Origin: Actinophytocola sp044466355
GTDB lineage: Bacteria > Actinomycetota > Actinomycetes > Mycobacteriales > Pseudonocardiaceae
Direction of reading: 5' to 3'
Assembly (NCBI RefSeq): GCF_044466355.1
Contig: NZ_JBITMQ010000007.1
Coordinates: 346,307 to 410,306 of the forward strand
DNA length: 64,000 nt
In this document: one piece after another, positions 25,870 through 35,272 of the stretch
Position numbering within the stretch: the stretch's first letter is position 1
How the letters are laid out: each line of letters starts with the position of its first letter
Notes under the pieces: model-generated
What the model saw: the letters and a program-made list of their open reading frames with translations, nothing else
What the model was told of the DNA's origin: nothing
Database searches by the model: none
Made by a program: the position numbers and the translations under genes

Positions 25870-26307
25870 ATGGCTACGCCTGAAGAGATCGAACGCCGTG
25901 TCGAGGAAGCTGACGCTGCGCGCAGCGCGAGGAGGTCCGCCGCGGCGAAACGGATTGGCGAGTTGGCACAACACCGGGCCGCCATTGCCGAGCAACTCGC
26001 TGACATCGAGCGCGACCTCGGAGATGTCCTGGCTGAGTCCAGTGACGTCATTGACATCGAGGAACTGGCGCGGTTCACCGATCTACCGGTTTCCGACCTC
26101 ACGCGGTGGCGCGAGGCCCGGAAGACCAACCGCACCAGAAGGAAGAAGCCCGCCGCTCGCGCTGCTGGGGCGCAGAACGACACCAGCCGAGGGCAGTCCG
26201 CACCGAGGATTCCGACGAACGACCAGGCAGCCAAGCCGCCTGAGCCTGCCGTACCCCGCGGCGACACCGTGAACGCACCTGACCGGGTCGCCGCCGAAGT
26301 GAGCTGA
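25870..26307 (+). CDS. small coiled-coil hypothetical protein
   Basis: This 145-residue cytoplasmic protein starts at ATG 25870, for which GGAAGGA is well spaced; ATG 25864 is too close. Residues 1-60 are highly charged and helical (heptad-like LAQHRAAIAEQLADIERDL), then comes a short DNA-binding-looking segment (IEELARFTDLPVSDLTRWRE) followed by a basic and Pro-rich tail. It lies inside the Tad operon. Function unknown. Confidence 0.65.
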   Translation: MATPEEIERRVEEADAARSARRSAAAKRIGELAQHRAAIAEQLADIERDLGDVLAESSDVIDIEELARFTDLPVSDLTRWREARKTNRTRRKKPAARAAGAQNDTSRGQSAPRIPTNDQAAKPPEPAVPRGDTVNAPDRVAAEVS

Positions 26308-26372
26308 CATCAGCCGGGTCGCGCATCCGGACGCACGGTCGACCACTATGCCGCCTAGGAATCGAGCACGTC

Positions 26373-29300
26373 ATGACCACAAACCCACAGACCGCTCGTC
26401 GGAAGATGGCACGACCATCGCGCCCCGGCCGCGCCTGGTGGTCGGTGCTCGGTGCCGCGCTCCGGTTCGTCGGCAGGGTTCTGCGGGGGCTGATCGCCGC
26501 CGCTGTGCTGCTCGCGCTTGTCGCGGGTCTGCCGTGGGCGTTGTGGCACTACATCGGCTGGCCACTGCCGGACCACGTCCCGACCTGGGCCGAGGTCGAG
26601 ACCGTTCTGCTCGGCCCGATGACCACGACGTTCCTGCTCGATTTCCTGGCCTGCCTGTGCTGGCTCGTGTGGGCCGCATTCGTGCTCGACGTCATACGAT
26701 GTGCGGCCCAAGCGGCGCGGGATGGAGTTCGCGGCGCCCACTGGCCCCAGATCTCGGCACGCAAGCCTGTGCACGCGCTGGCCGCAGTGCTGATCAGCGC
26801 GATCCTGCTGTCGATCCTGGGCAACCGCGCCAGCGCGCCACCCACCAGCCCGCTGTCCACACCGGCCGGGATCGGACCCACCGTTGTGGCGACCGCCCCG
26901 GCCTGGCCCACCACACCCGACGTGTCCACAGTGGGGGTGCAGCGCGCAGCTCTCGTTACCCAGCAGGAGAGTTCGGCCAGCCCCGCTGTCGCTCAGCGGC
27001 CTCAGTCTGTGGTGGTGCGCGCCCGCGACCCCGAGACCGGTGTCTACGACTCGTTGTCCCGCATCGCCGAGCGCACGCTGGGCACCCAGGCACGTTGGCC
27101 GGAGATCTTTGAACTCAATAAGGGCAAGCCGCAGCCCAACGGCAAGCCGTTCACCAATCCACACCTGATCTTCCCAGGTGAAGAACTCCGCCTGCCCGCT
27201 GACGCGCAGGCCGCGCCGGTCACTCCGCCGGATCAGCCACCACAACCCCCGCCACCACCTCAGCAGCCTCCACCGGAACCCTCCACGCCGGCGCCGACCA
27301 CCTCGCCGCCACCGACGACGCCTTCGCCATCGGTGCCCTCAACTGAACCCACCGCGGACGACCCGGAGGGACGATCGGTGTCGGACGAGCCCGCGATCAG
27401 TTGGGGCCCGGAGTTGTTTGTCGGGCTCGGGTTGGCCGCGGCGGTGAGCGCGGCGCTGATGGTCGCGCGCCGTCGTCACCGCCGCGCCTACCAGCCCGGC
27501 AGCGGACGACGCGACGATCTCGACCTCCCCGTCGCCCCTGTGGTCTACCAGCTGCGGCTGGCTCACCTGCGTGCCGGGCAGGACGACGAGCTCGACCTCG
27601 AGGACACCGGCTCGCGCGAGAACGAGCGTCGCCTGGCGCCCTCGCCTGCCGTGGTCATCGGCGCGGACGGCCCCAGCACAACGTCGACCACCTCGATCAC
27701 GCCGGAGCTGGGGGTGCGCGATGGCCGGGAGGTCGCGCTGGACCTGGCCGTGGCCAGGGGCCTCGGACTGATCGGCGCGGGAGCCCCGGCCGCCGCTCGC
27801 GCGCTGCTGGTCACCGCGCTGACGACAGTGACGCAGGCCGCAGGCCACCTGGCGACGGGGGGGGGGGGGGGGGGGGGGCGCCCCCCCCCCCCCCCCGCCC
27901 CGGGGGGCCGGGGCCGCCCCCCCCCCGGCCCCCCCCCCCCCGCCCCGNNNNNNNNNCGGGGGCCCCCGGGCCGGCCCCGGCGCGGGGCCCCCCCCCGCCC
28001 CCCCCGCGGGGCCCCCCCCCCCCCCGCCGGCGGGGGGGGGGGGGGGGGGGGGGGGCCCCCCCCCCCCCCACGACCTGCCGCTGCTGCTCGGGCACGGCAC
28101 CACTCGGGCACACCTGCCCCAGTCGCTGCGGGTGCTCGCCAGCCTCGACGAGGCGCTGGACGAGTTGGAAGCCGACATCCTGCGCCGCGCCCGCGAGGAG
28201 GACTCGGGTCCGTGGCCCGCGATGCTGGTGGTGGCACGGCCACCACACCACAATCACCAGCGGCTGCAAGCCGTCCTGGACAACGGAGCGACGTTCGGGA
28301 TCGTCGGCGTGCTGCTCGGGCAGTGGCAGGCCGGCGTCACCGCCTACGTCCGCGAGGACGGCACCGTCTCCGCTACGGGCCCTGGTCTGGGCGAGGCACT
28401 ACGGGGAACGCGGATGTTCCGCGTCGGCGCCGACGACGCGACGGACCTGCTGGGGCTGTTGCGTCGCACGCAGCCGGAGACGCCTTCCCTGGATGCGATG
28501 GTCGGCTCCCGCATGCCGGGTCCTCGTGCCGTTGCCAGGGAGCGGGCCGATGAGGACGCGATCGTGCGAGATTCCGCGCCCCACGGGATCGGTGGCGACG
28601 GTGTGGTGGCCAGTGATGCTGTCCTCGCTGCGGACACCGAGCTGGAAGTGACCGCCGTGGCCGGTCCGCTCGACCGGTCCGACACCGGATTGGAGATCAT
28701 CGAGACGCGAACAGGCCCACCGCCTGGTGCTCGGCTCCGAACAGCCGGGGTCACCACGCAGCCACCGACCTCAACCAGCGCCGACGTCCACGATCACGAG
28801 GCGGCAGCCACCGACGAGGGGCATAGCACGGAAGCGGCCGAGCCCGGTGACACCGCGAGGGCAGACAAGGTCGATCGTGCAGCGGTCCGGGTCCGGCTGA
28901 CGGTCCTCGGCCAGCCGCGGGTGCACTGGCGCCCGCAGGCCGACACCACGGAGGTAGATGTCACCGGCGCGTTCCAGCCTCGGCTGCGGGAACTGCTGGT
29001 GTTCCTGGGCGTGCACCCCGACGGCGCCACCCGCGAATCACTGATCGGGGCGCTGTGGGCGGACAGCCCGCCGGAGAAGACCACCAGCGCGCTGAACACC
29101 GCACTGTCGCGGCTGCGCGGCGCGTTCAGCAAAGCCACCGACGGGGCGCTGACCGACATCATCGTCGCGGGGGAGGGCAGCTACCGGCTCGATCCCACCG
29201 TGGTCGACGTCGACTACTGGCAGTTCGACCGCGCCGTGACCCAGCGCCGGTCCGCCACCACCCCGCACGAGCGGATCGACGCCTACCGCGACATCGTCAA

Positions 29301-29721
29301 CTCCTACACCGGGCCGCTGGCCGACGGGATGTCCACTGACTGGATCGAGTCCGCGCGCGAGGCCATCCGCCGCGACGCGCTGGACGCCGTGGCCGCGCTG
29401 GCCCGAGCGTTGGTTGACGACGACCCCGAGCAGACGCTGGACCTGTTGGAGATGGCGCGGGCGTTCGATCCACACAACGAGCTGCTCTACCGCGACATCA
29501 TGCGGCTGCAGGAACGCCTCGGCCGGCTGGACGCCATCCCCCGCACCCTCACCCTGCTCACCACCCGACTGGCCGAGGTGGACGACCAGCCCACACCCCA
29601 GGCGATCGACTTGGCAGCCCGGCTCCGGCAACGCCACGAGACGACACCCCCCGCCGCCGCGGGCCTGCCACGCCGAGGCGAGCGGGATCCTCGCGGCCGT
29701 GGCCGCAGTGCGGCGAGCTGA
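26373..29721 (+). CDS. LysM-BTAD membrane protein of the Tad locus, interrupted by an assembly gap
   Basis: This appears to be one long gene whose middle is lost in a corrupted stretch (27857-28069, including nine Ns). The N-terminal part has three to four membrane helices (residues about 25-165), a LysM-like domain (YDSLSRIAERTLGTQARWPE to NPHLIFPGEELRLP), a Pro-rich linker and another helix (ELFVGLGLAAAVSAALMVA). After the gap the frame resumes around 28072 (DLPLLLGHGTTRAHLPQSL). The C-terminus carries a winged-helix plus bacterial transcriptional activation domain (RVRLTVLGQPRV; GATRESLIGALW; TALSRLRGAF; YWQFDRAV). LysM-BTAD proteins are typical companions of actinobacterial Tad loci. Reading-frame continuity across the gap cannot be verified. 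Confidence 0.85.
27857..28069. other. corrupted G/C-only block with nine Ns (assembly gap)
   Basis: The sequence becomes long runs of G and C only, with Ns at 27948-27956, and returns to normal coding sequence at 28070. Both flanks belong to the same LysM-BTAD gene but in different frames. This is best read as low-quality bases around a scaffold gap, not biology. Confidence 0.92.
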
Positions 29722-29760
29722 CCGGCCATGACGCCGCCGGACCCGGCACCCGCGCGCGGT

Positions 29761-30300
29761 TCAGACCAGGCCGCGGCCCCGAGCGCTGCCGGGTTCGTCG
29801 TCCACCGTGTCTTCGTCGTCGTCCAGCTCGGATGTGTCCGTGCCAACTCCGCCAATCCCGAGCAATGCCTCGACATCTTCATCTTCGCCGTGGTGCCGGC
29901 TGTATGCCTGCGCCTGGCCGATGAGTTTGGGGTTTCGCCTCACCCAGTCGACGAGAGGCTCGACCAGTCTCATGAATTCGGCGACTTCTGGTGTCAACGA
30001 GTAAAAGACTTTTGGCGGGAAAGTCGAAGTGTCGCGTGTGCGCACCAAAAGACCCTCTTCGGTCATCTTCCGCAATGTCCGCGTCAGAATGCTATCGTGC
30101 AGGACAGCGGGTTTACCCGACCATTCTTCGCCGAGGGAATACGACGTGATGGTGGAAAGAATCTCAGCGCGCCGCATGGGGCCGTGCGAAAGCGTCACGT
30201 TGATCGCCGGTGCCCACTTGTCGCCGAAGAGGTACTTCAAATTGTAGAGATCACGAAGGAACTGCTCGTCCCCCAGGAACTGCTCGTCCCCCACTGTCAT
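29761..30300 (-). CDS. HxlR-family winged-helix regulator
   Basis: This 179-residue protein starts at ATG 30300 behind GGGGAGG. The wHTH (LYNLKYLFGDKWAPAINVTL, HDSILTRTLRKMTEEGLLVR, YSLTPEVAEFMRLVEPLVDW) is HxlR-like, though longer than typical because of an acidic C-terminal tail (TSELDDDEDTVDDEPG). No conserved redox Cys is present. The N-terminus holds a duplicated GDEQFL caused by an 18-bp tandem repeat in the DNA. It may regulate the neighbouring Tad operon or itself. Confidence 0.85.
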   Translation of the reverse strand: MTVGDEQFLGDEQFLRDLYNLKYLFGDKWAPAINVTLSHGPMRRAEILSTITSYSLGEEWSGKPAVLHDSILTRTLRKMTEEGLLVRTRDTSTFPPKVFYSLTPEVAEFMRLVEPLVDWVRRNPKLIGQAQAYSRHHGEDEDVEALLGIGGVGTDTSELDDDEDTVDDEPGSARGRGLV

Positions 30301-30501
30301 GACGCCTCCCCGTATGCATCGGCCCGGCCCCCTCGCCGCGCCCGTGTCGTTCCACCCCTTGCCGATGCGCTCCACGGTCGCCTGGGTCGTCATCGGCCCC
30401 GTCGTGCCTGTTCAGCAGCACGTCGTGGTCTCCGTACCTCCTCGTCTGCACGTGATCGAGCCTTCAACATTACGCCGAACGGCGCAACGGACCCACTGTA
30501 T

Positions 30502-30525
30502 TCCTACTCAAGTCGATCCTACTCC
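30502..30525. promoter_or_regulatory. direct repeat TCCTACTC x2, possible regulator site
   Basis: TCCTACTC occurs at 30502-30509 and again at 30518-30525, 16 bp start to start. It sits in an AT-richer segment about 200 bp upstream of the HxlR start codon. Direct repeats at this spacing could be operator half-sites. Low certainty. Confidence 0.35.
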
Positions 30526-30581
30526 TAAGTGTTACGGAAGGTAGCTGGATCGGTGGAAGCGGACACGTACAGTGACTTCCG

Positions 30582-30632
30582 TTGGGGGTTCATATGGGGG
30601 ATCACATTGGGGATCAGGTTGGGGATCCTGTT
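30582..30632. repeat. four tandem 12-13-bp iteron-like repeats
   Basis: Four units begin at G-runs at 30584, 30596, 30609 and 30621 (consensus TTGGGGATCAnnT), giving periods of 12, 13 and 12 bp. The 12-13-bp period is short for plasmid iterons but suits a regulator that binds in tandem. The region between 30301 and 31138 holds no supported gene. A small GC-rich open frame across it is not convincing. Confidence 0.55.
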
Positions 30633-30659
30633 AGAACGCCACCCCCTGCGGGCGACGAA

Positions 30660-30686
30660 GGGGCCGGTCAGGCCCCCTGTAGGGGG
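30660..30686. promoter_or_regulatory. two mutually exclusive hairpins sharing one arm
   Basis: GGGGCC(5-base loop)GGCCCC at 30660-30676 overlaps CCCCC(TGTA)GGGGG at 30673-30686. The CCCC segment can pair either way, giving two alternative RNA structures just downstream of the tandem repeats. This could be an attenuator or only GC-rich symmetry. No U-tract follows. Confidence 0.35.
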
Positions 30687-31138
30687 ATCCGCTGGTATCC
30701 CAGACTCGCTTGCCCACAAGCCGGTGAACACATCGGGGCGGGCTGGTGGTCGCGCCCGTAACTCACGGCGTCCGCGGTACCTCCGTCGGGCTGCTCGCCT
30801 TCTGCTGTCCCACTTCCTTTTCTTTGTGATTATCTATTCTTCTTTCCTATTCGCTGCCGGCTTTTCGTTCCGGTCGCCCTTTTGTGCGTTTTTCCACGCC
30901 GCTGACCTGCGGGAATGCTGCCGCGTGGCGGTTGATAATGTGCGAACGCGCGCCGGTCCAATGGTCGCGGGAATGGCGGTTAGGTGACCGCGTGAAAAGA
31001 GTCTTGAAAATGAGCTGTCAAACCTATTGCATGGCGCGCGGCGCAGAGTCATAATTGAATTGTCGCCGGGGGGAACCGGAAACCACAACGAATACCACGC
31101 CCGGCGCGAGCCATGTCGAAAACAATGGGGAGCCGATT

Positions 31139-31294
31139 ATGTGTTACGCCGACACCGCCAACAATGACGACGGCACCGCCACCGCGTTTTGCTACTGCGG
31201 GTGGTCGGAAGACCACGGCACCCCGGAAGCGGCGGACGCCGCCGCCGAACGCCACCAGACCGACGCCGACGCCGCCGAGTCTGTCGCCGCCTGA
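31139..31294 (+). CDS. small Cys-containing hypothetical protein
   Basis: This 51-residue protein starts at ATG 31139 with GGGGAG about 7 bases upstream. It begins MCYADTANNDDGTATAFCYC, and the three cysteines (C2, C18, C20) could form a small metal site or be incidental. The tail is acidic and helical. It is the first gene of the AAA+/VWA region. Confidence 0.55.
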   Translation: MCYADTANNDDGTATAFCYCGWSEDHGTPEAADAAAERHQTDADAAESVAA

Positions 31295-31339
31295 CAACCC
31301 GCCGCCCGCTACCCGTTCAGCCCGAAAGGACAACCCGCG

Positions 31340-32557
31340 ATGACCACGCCCACCCCGCCCGCCCCGGCATCCGCCGCCGCGCCAACCACCCCGGCGGGTG
31401 CGTCGGGCTCCCGACTGCGCAACGGTGAACTCCGCGCGATGGTCGCCAAAGTCCTGGTCGACAACGCGGGCACCGCCCTCACCCCGCGCAACATCGCGCA
31501 CACCCTGAACCGGTCATCGGGCGCGGTCGGCAACGCCTGCAAGGTGCTGGCCGATCGGGGGGAAGCCGAGGTCGTTTCCACCACACCGCTGACCTACCGC
31601 GCAACCGCCACCACGGCGTCCGCCGCCGCGTCCACGATCACCCCCGCCCCACCGCGCACACCACGCCCGAAGACCCCCAAGCCGCCCGCCGCCGCGTCCG
31701 CCGCCCCCGCCCCGTCCGCGACGGGTGGGACCGCCGCCGCCGCCGGGTCGGCGGGCAGGGTGACCGGTCCGGTGAAACGCCCGAACGGCATGGACTACCA
31801 CCCCCGGATGCTGGCCGGAATGCCGGACGTGACCGCGCTGCGGCGGTTCCGGGACGCCGGGGTCGCCGCGCTGTTGTACGGACCGCCCGGCACGGGGAAG
31901 ACCTCGGTGGTCGAGGCCGCCTTCCCGGACCTGTTGACCGTACAGGGGGACGGGGACACCACGGTCGCCGATTTCGTGGGCGAGTACACCCAGACCGACG
32001 ACGGCCGCTACGTGTTCGTACACGGTCCCCTGGTCCGCGCGATGCGCGAGGGCGTGCCGCTGTTCATCGACGACGCGACGCTGATCCCGCCGACCGTGCT
32101 CGCGGTGGTGTACCCCGCGATGGACGGACGCCGCCAAATCGTGATCAAGGCCAACGGCGGCGAGGTCGTGGACGCCGCCGAGGGGTTCTACGTGGTCGCC
32201 GGACACAACCCCGGCGTGCACGGCGCGATCCTCACCGACGCCCTGTCGTCGCGGTTCTCCGCGCAGATCCACGTGTCCACCGACTACGACCTCGCCACCC
32301 AGCTCAACATCGACCGCCGGGCGGTCAAGGTCGCCCGCAACCTCGCCACCCGACAGACCAAGGGCGAGATCGGATGGGCACCGCAACTGCGGGAACTGAT
32401 CGCATTCCAAAAGATCGCGGGCGTGGTCGGGGCAGAAGCCGCCGCCGGGAACCTCGTGGGCATCGCCCCGGAAGAGGACCGCGAGATCGTCGCCGCCACC
32501 GTCAAGGCCGTATTCGGCACCACCGTGGCACCCCTCGCCCTCGGTGCCCGCATCTGA
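31340..32557 (+). CDS. MoxR-like AAA+ ATPase with N-terminal winged helix
   Basis: The protein has 405 residues. Residues 29-88 form a winged-helix domain (LTPRNIAHTLNRSSGAVGNA) almost the same in pattern as the C-terminal wHTH of the regulator at 39942. A Pro/Ala linker (90-145) leads to the AAA+ module with Walker A LLYGPPGTGKTSV (178-190), Walker B LFIDDATLI (241-249) and the sensor VVAGHNPG. MoxR-type ATPases usually work with a VWA protein, and the next gene is one. The pair would act as an ATP-driven chaperone or metal-insertion machine, or as a conflict system core. It starts at ATG 31340 behind GAAAGGA. Confidence 0.9.
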   Translation: MTTPTPPAPASAAAPTTPAGASGSRLRNGELRAMVAKVLVDNAGTALTPRNIAHTLNRSSGAVGNACKVLADRGEAEVVSTTPLTYRATATTASAAASTITPAPPRTPRPKTPKPPAAASAAPAPSATGGTAAAAGSAGRVTGPVKRPNGMDYHPRMLAGMPDVTALRRFRDAGVAALLYGPPGTGKTSVVEAAFPDLLTVQGDGDTTVADFVGEYTQTDDGRYVFVHGPLVRAMREGVPLFIDDATLIPPTVLAVVYPAMDGRRQIVIKANGGEVVDAAEGFYVVAGHNPGVHGAILTDALSSRFSAQIHVSTDYDLATQLNIDRRAVKVARNLATRQTKGEIGWAPQLRELIAFQKIAGVVGAEAAAGNLVGIAPEEDREIVAATVKAVFGTTVAPLALGARI

Positions 32558-32617
32558 CCAACCCGCCCCCACCACCGACCAACCCACGCCGCCACCGTCC
32601 CGAAAGGACAACCCGCG

Positions 32618-34372
32618 ATGACCACCCACCTGGTAGCCGACCCCGACGCGACCGGTGCCGCCGTGTTCCCCGCCCGCCCCGAATGGCTCACCCTGTCCAC
32701 CGCGCTCGTGGACGAGGTCGAGGTGATCGCCGACCGCGAGGACCTGTTGGTCACCATCGCGCCCGGCGCAGGCGGGGGTGCCCCGGCGTGTTTCTACCCC
32801 GCCCGCGCGCTGATCGAGGTCGACGGCACCCACCTCGGGGTGGACCCCGCCACCGTGGACCCCGCCAACCTCGCCGACCGTGCCCGCTACGCGACCACAT
32901 GGGGACTGCTCACCCACGAGTGCGGGCACGCCAAACACACCGCCTGGGACGTGCCCGAGGGCACCCCGCCCGCCGTGGCCGCCGCCGCCATGCTGCTGGA
33001 AGAGCCCCGCATGGAAGCCGCACAAGTGCGCCGCCGCCCCGACGACCGGCACTGGTTGCGCGCGTCGGCGACCAACCTGATCCTCGCCGACACCGACGCC
33101 ACCGACCCCGCCCGCGCGCCGAAGATGACCAAGGCGGACGCCGCCCACACCGCCGCGCTGTTGCTGGCACGGGTGGACGGCGGCATCCTCACCGCCACCG
33201 AAACCGCCCCGGTCGCCACCGTGGTCGAGAGCATCCTCGGTGCCGACCTGTTGGCCGAGTTGCGCGGGTTGTGGCAGGAAGCGCTGAACACCGCCGACGA
33301 CGACGCCGACACGATGATCGACCTCGGGCGACGGTGGTGTAAGGCCATCGGCACCGACCCGGACAACCCCGACCCGGACCCCGGCGCGTCCGGCGACCCG
33401 GACCCGTCGGACGAGTCGGGGGTGCCCTCACCGCTGACTCAGGCCATCGGGCAGGCGTTGGCGAACGTCGCGCGGGCGGTGGCGAAAGAGACCCCGCCGC
33501 AGGACCCCGCCGCCGTGGCGGCGGCACAGCAGGCCGCCGAGGACGCCGCCCACGAGGCCAACGAGGCGACCGCGCGGACCGTGTTCTCCGGCGCGTACTA
33601 CAACCCCAAGGGCTACGGCGCGACCGCCACGGCGGGCACCCGCAAGCCCACCGCCGACGAACGCACCGCCGCCCGTGTGCTCGCGCGTGCGCTGTCCACC
33701 GCCGGGGTCCGTGACCGGGTGGCGGTCAAGTCCACCTCGCCGGTACCGCCGGGGCGGTTGCGGATGCGGGGTGCGCTTGCCGCCGACGCCCAACGCGCCG
33801 CCGGGGCGACCGTGACCGCCGAACCGTTCACCCGCACCACCCGGCGGGTCGCGCCCGCTCCACCGCTGCGGCTGGGCATCGCGTGCGACGTGTCCGGTTC
33901 GATGGGCTACCTGCGCCGCCCGGTCGCCTCGACCGCGTGGATCCTCGCGCACGCCGGACACCGCGCGACCGTGCCGGTGACCACCGCGACGGTCATCTAC
34001 GGCGCGCACGTCCGCCCGATCACCCACCCCGGCACCGTTCCGGACCTCGTGACCGAGTTCGAGGCCGACGACGGCTCACACGACATCGCCGCCGCCGCTG
34101 CTGCCCTCGACGGTGCGCTCGGGCTATCCCAGCCGGGCGCGGCGCGGCTGTTGGTGATCGTGTCGGACGGGCACTACGACCACGACGAACGCGCCGCCGG
34201 ACGCAAACAGGTCGACCGGTTGCGCGCGTCCGGGTGCGCGGTGCTGTGGCTGACCACCGACGACCGCGACGACCCCTTCGACGGTGTGACCGTGCACCAG
34301 TTGACCAGCCCCACCGCCACCGCCCAAGCCATCGGACGCGCCGCCACCGCCGCCCTGCGCGCCGCGCGCTAG
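32618..34372 (+). CDS. HExxH metallopeptidase-like plus VWA-domain protein
   Basis: The N-terminal part of this 584-residue protein has a zinc-protease-like LLTHECGHAKHT (HECGH at residues 100-104). The C-terminal third is a VWA domain with an intact MIDAS start (LRLGIACDVSGSMGYL) and LLVIVSDGHYDHDER. The middle is acidic and Pro-rich. Partner VWA proteins of MoxR ATPases commonly bind the substrate. The zinc motif is an unusual addition and suggests a protease activity switched by the ATPase, though a third zinc ligand was not identified. It shares a long identical start-proximal leader with the ATPase gene. Confidence 0.85.
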   Translation: MTTHLVADPDATGAAVFPARPEWLTLSTALVDEVEVIADREDLLVTIAPGAGGGAPACFYPARALIEVDGTHLGVDPATVDPANLADRARYATTWGLLTHECGHAKHTAWDVPEGTPPAVAAAAMLLEEPRMEAAQVRRRPDDRHWLRASATNLILADTDATDPARAPKMTKADAAHTAALLLARVDGGILTATETAPVATVVESILGADLLAELRGLWQEALNTADDDADTMIDLGRRWCKAIGTDPDNPDPDPGASGDPDPSDESGVPSPLTQAIGQALANVARAVAKETPPQDPAAVAAAQQAAEDAAHEANEATARTVFSGAYYNPKGYGATATAGTRKPTADERTAARVLARALSTAGVRDRVAVKSTSPVPPGRLRMRGALAADAQRAAGATVTAEPFTRTTRRVAPAPPLRLGIACDVSGSMGYLRRPVASTAWILAHAGHRATVPVTTATVIYGAHVRPITHPGTVPDLVTEFEADDGSHDIAAAAAALDGALGLSQPGAARLLVIVSDGHYDHDERAAGRKQVDRLRASGCAVLWLTTDDRDDPFDGVTVHQLTSPTATAQAIGRAATAALRAAR

Positions 34373-34440
34373 CCGCCCGGTCCGGGGCGGCACCCGCCCC
34401 GGACCCCCAACCAACCGCGACCACTTTGGAGGTGTCCATC

Positions 34441-34698
34441 GTGAACGACAAGCACGTCGCAACCGTGGGCGAGCTGATCGCCGCCCTCGACCGCTACGAC
34501 CCCACCACACCGGTCCGGCTCGCCACCCAACCCGGCCACCCCATCGAACACACCCTCGGCCAGGTCGTGTGCACGCCCGACGACGCCGAGGGCGACGGCA
34601 CCCCGCGCACCGACCCGCCCGTGGTGTGGCTCGGTGAGGGCGAACAGATCGGCTATCTCCCCGGACTCGCACGCAACGCCCTGGGGTGGTCACAGTGA
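34441..34698 (+). CDS. small protein, paralogue of the one at 35829
   Basis: The protein has 85 residues, with GGAGG before GTG 34441. Motifs HVATVGELIAALDRYDPTTP and VRLATQPGHPIEHTLGQVVC are shared with the protein at 35829, so a family of about 85 residues is duplicated here. It is acidic and soluble. Function unknown. It overlaps the next gene by 4 bp. Confidence 0.7.
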   Translation: MNDKHVATVGELIAALDRYDPTTPVRLATQPGHPIEHTLGQVVCTPDDAEGDGTPRTDPPVVWLGEGEQIGYLPGLARNALGWSQ

Positions 34699-35228
34699 CC
34701 AACCCAGCGACCACGACGCCGAACACCACCACGCCCGGACTCGCCGGACTGGCCGAGCGTGCCGTGCACGCCGCGCGCACCTACCGCACCGCCGACCGCG
34801 ACGGGTTTTACCGCCGCCACGACACCCCGGAGGAGTGGAACCGGTGGGCACGTCGTGCCCGTGTCGCCCGCACCGTCGCCGCCGTCCTGCAGGTCCCCGT
34901 GGACGCCGTACTCGTCACAGACGACCCGCACCGGACCTACCGCACCCGGACCGGACCGGTTCCCGGTGACCTGATCACCGTCACCGACCCGTTAGGCGGA
35001 CGCGCGTGGCGGTTCATCCCCGACTTCACCACCCCCGGCGACGGGTGGCTGCTGCTCGACCGCTGCCCCGACTGCGAGGCCGAGATCCCCGCCACCCGCG
35101 TCGCCACCCTCATTGACCTCGGCGAGTACCTCGACCCCGACGGCGAGATCTGGCCCGCGGACGAGGCTCGCGACGAGTCCCTCCATCAACCGGGGTGCAC
35201 GTTCGCCCTCCCCACGGTCGGCGACTGA
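34695..35228 (+). CDS. hypothetical protein
   Basis: The protein has 177 residues from GTG 34695 (4-bp overlap with the upstream stop). It contains RHDTPEEWNRWARRARVART, then a beta-rich part (GDLITVTDPLGGRAWRFIPD) and a Cys pair CPDC that may bind zinc. No family was recognised. Part of the MoxR/VWA-associated cluster. Confidence 0.7.
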   Translation: MTNPATTTPNTTTPGLAGLAERAVHAARTYRTADRDGFYRRHDTPEEWNRWARRARVARTVAAVLQVPVDAVLVTDDPHRTYRTRTGPVPGDLITVTDPLGGRAWRFIPDFTTPGDGWLLLDRCPDCEAEIPATRVATLIDLGEYLDPDGEIWPADEARDESLHQPGCTFALPTVGD

Positions 35229-35272
35229 CAACCCCACATCCACGCACACCTACACATGACCAGGAGACACCG

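Noticed and set aside
27857..28069. Poly-G/poly-C runs as quadruplex or repeat element
   Set aside because: They flank Ns inside a normal gene and consist only of G and C. An assembly artefact is far more likely.
30529..30987. Open frame of 152 codons in the HxlR-AAA+ intergenic region
   Set aside because: No ribosome site, unusual residue content, and it runs over tandem repeats and hairpins. I treat the region as non-coding.
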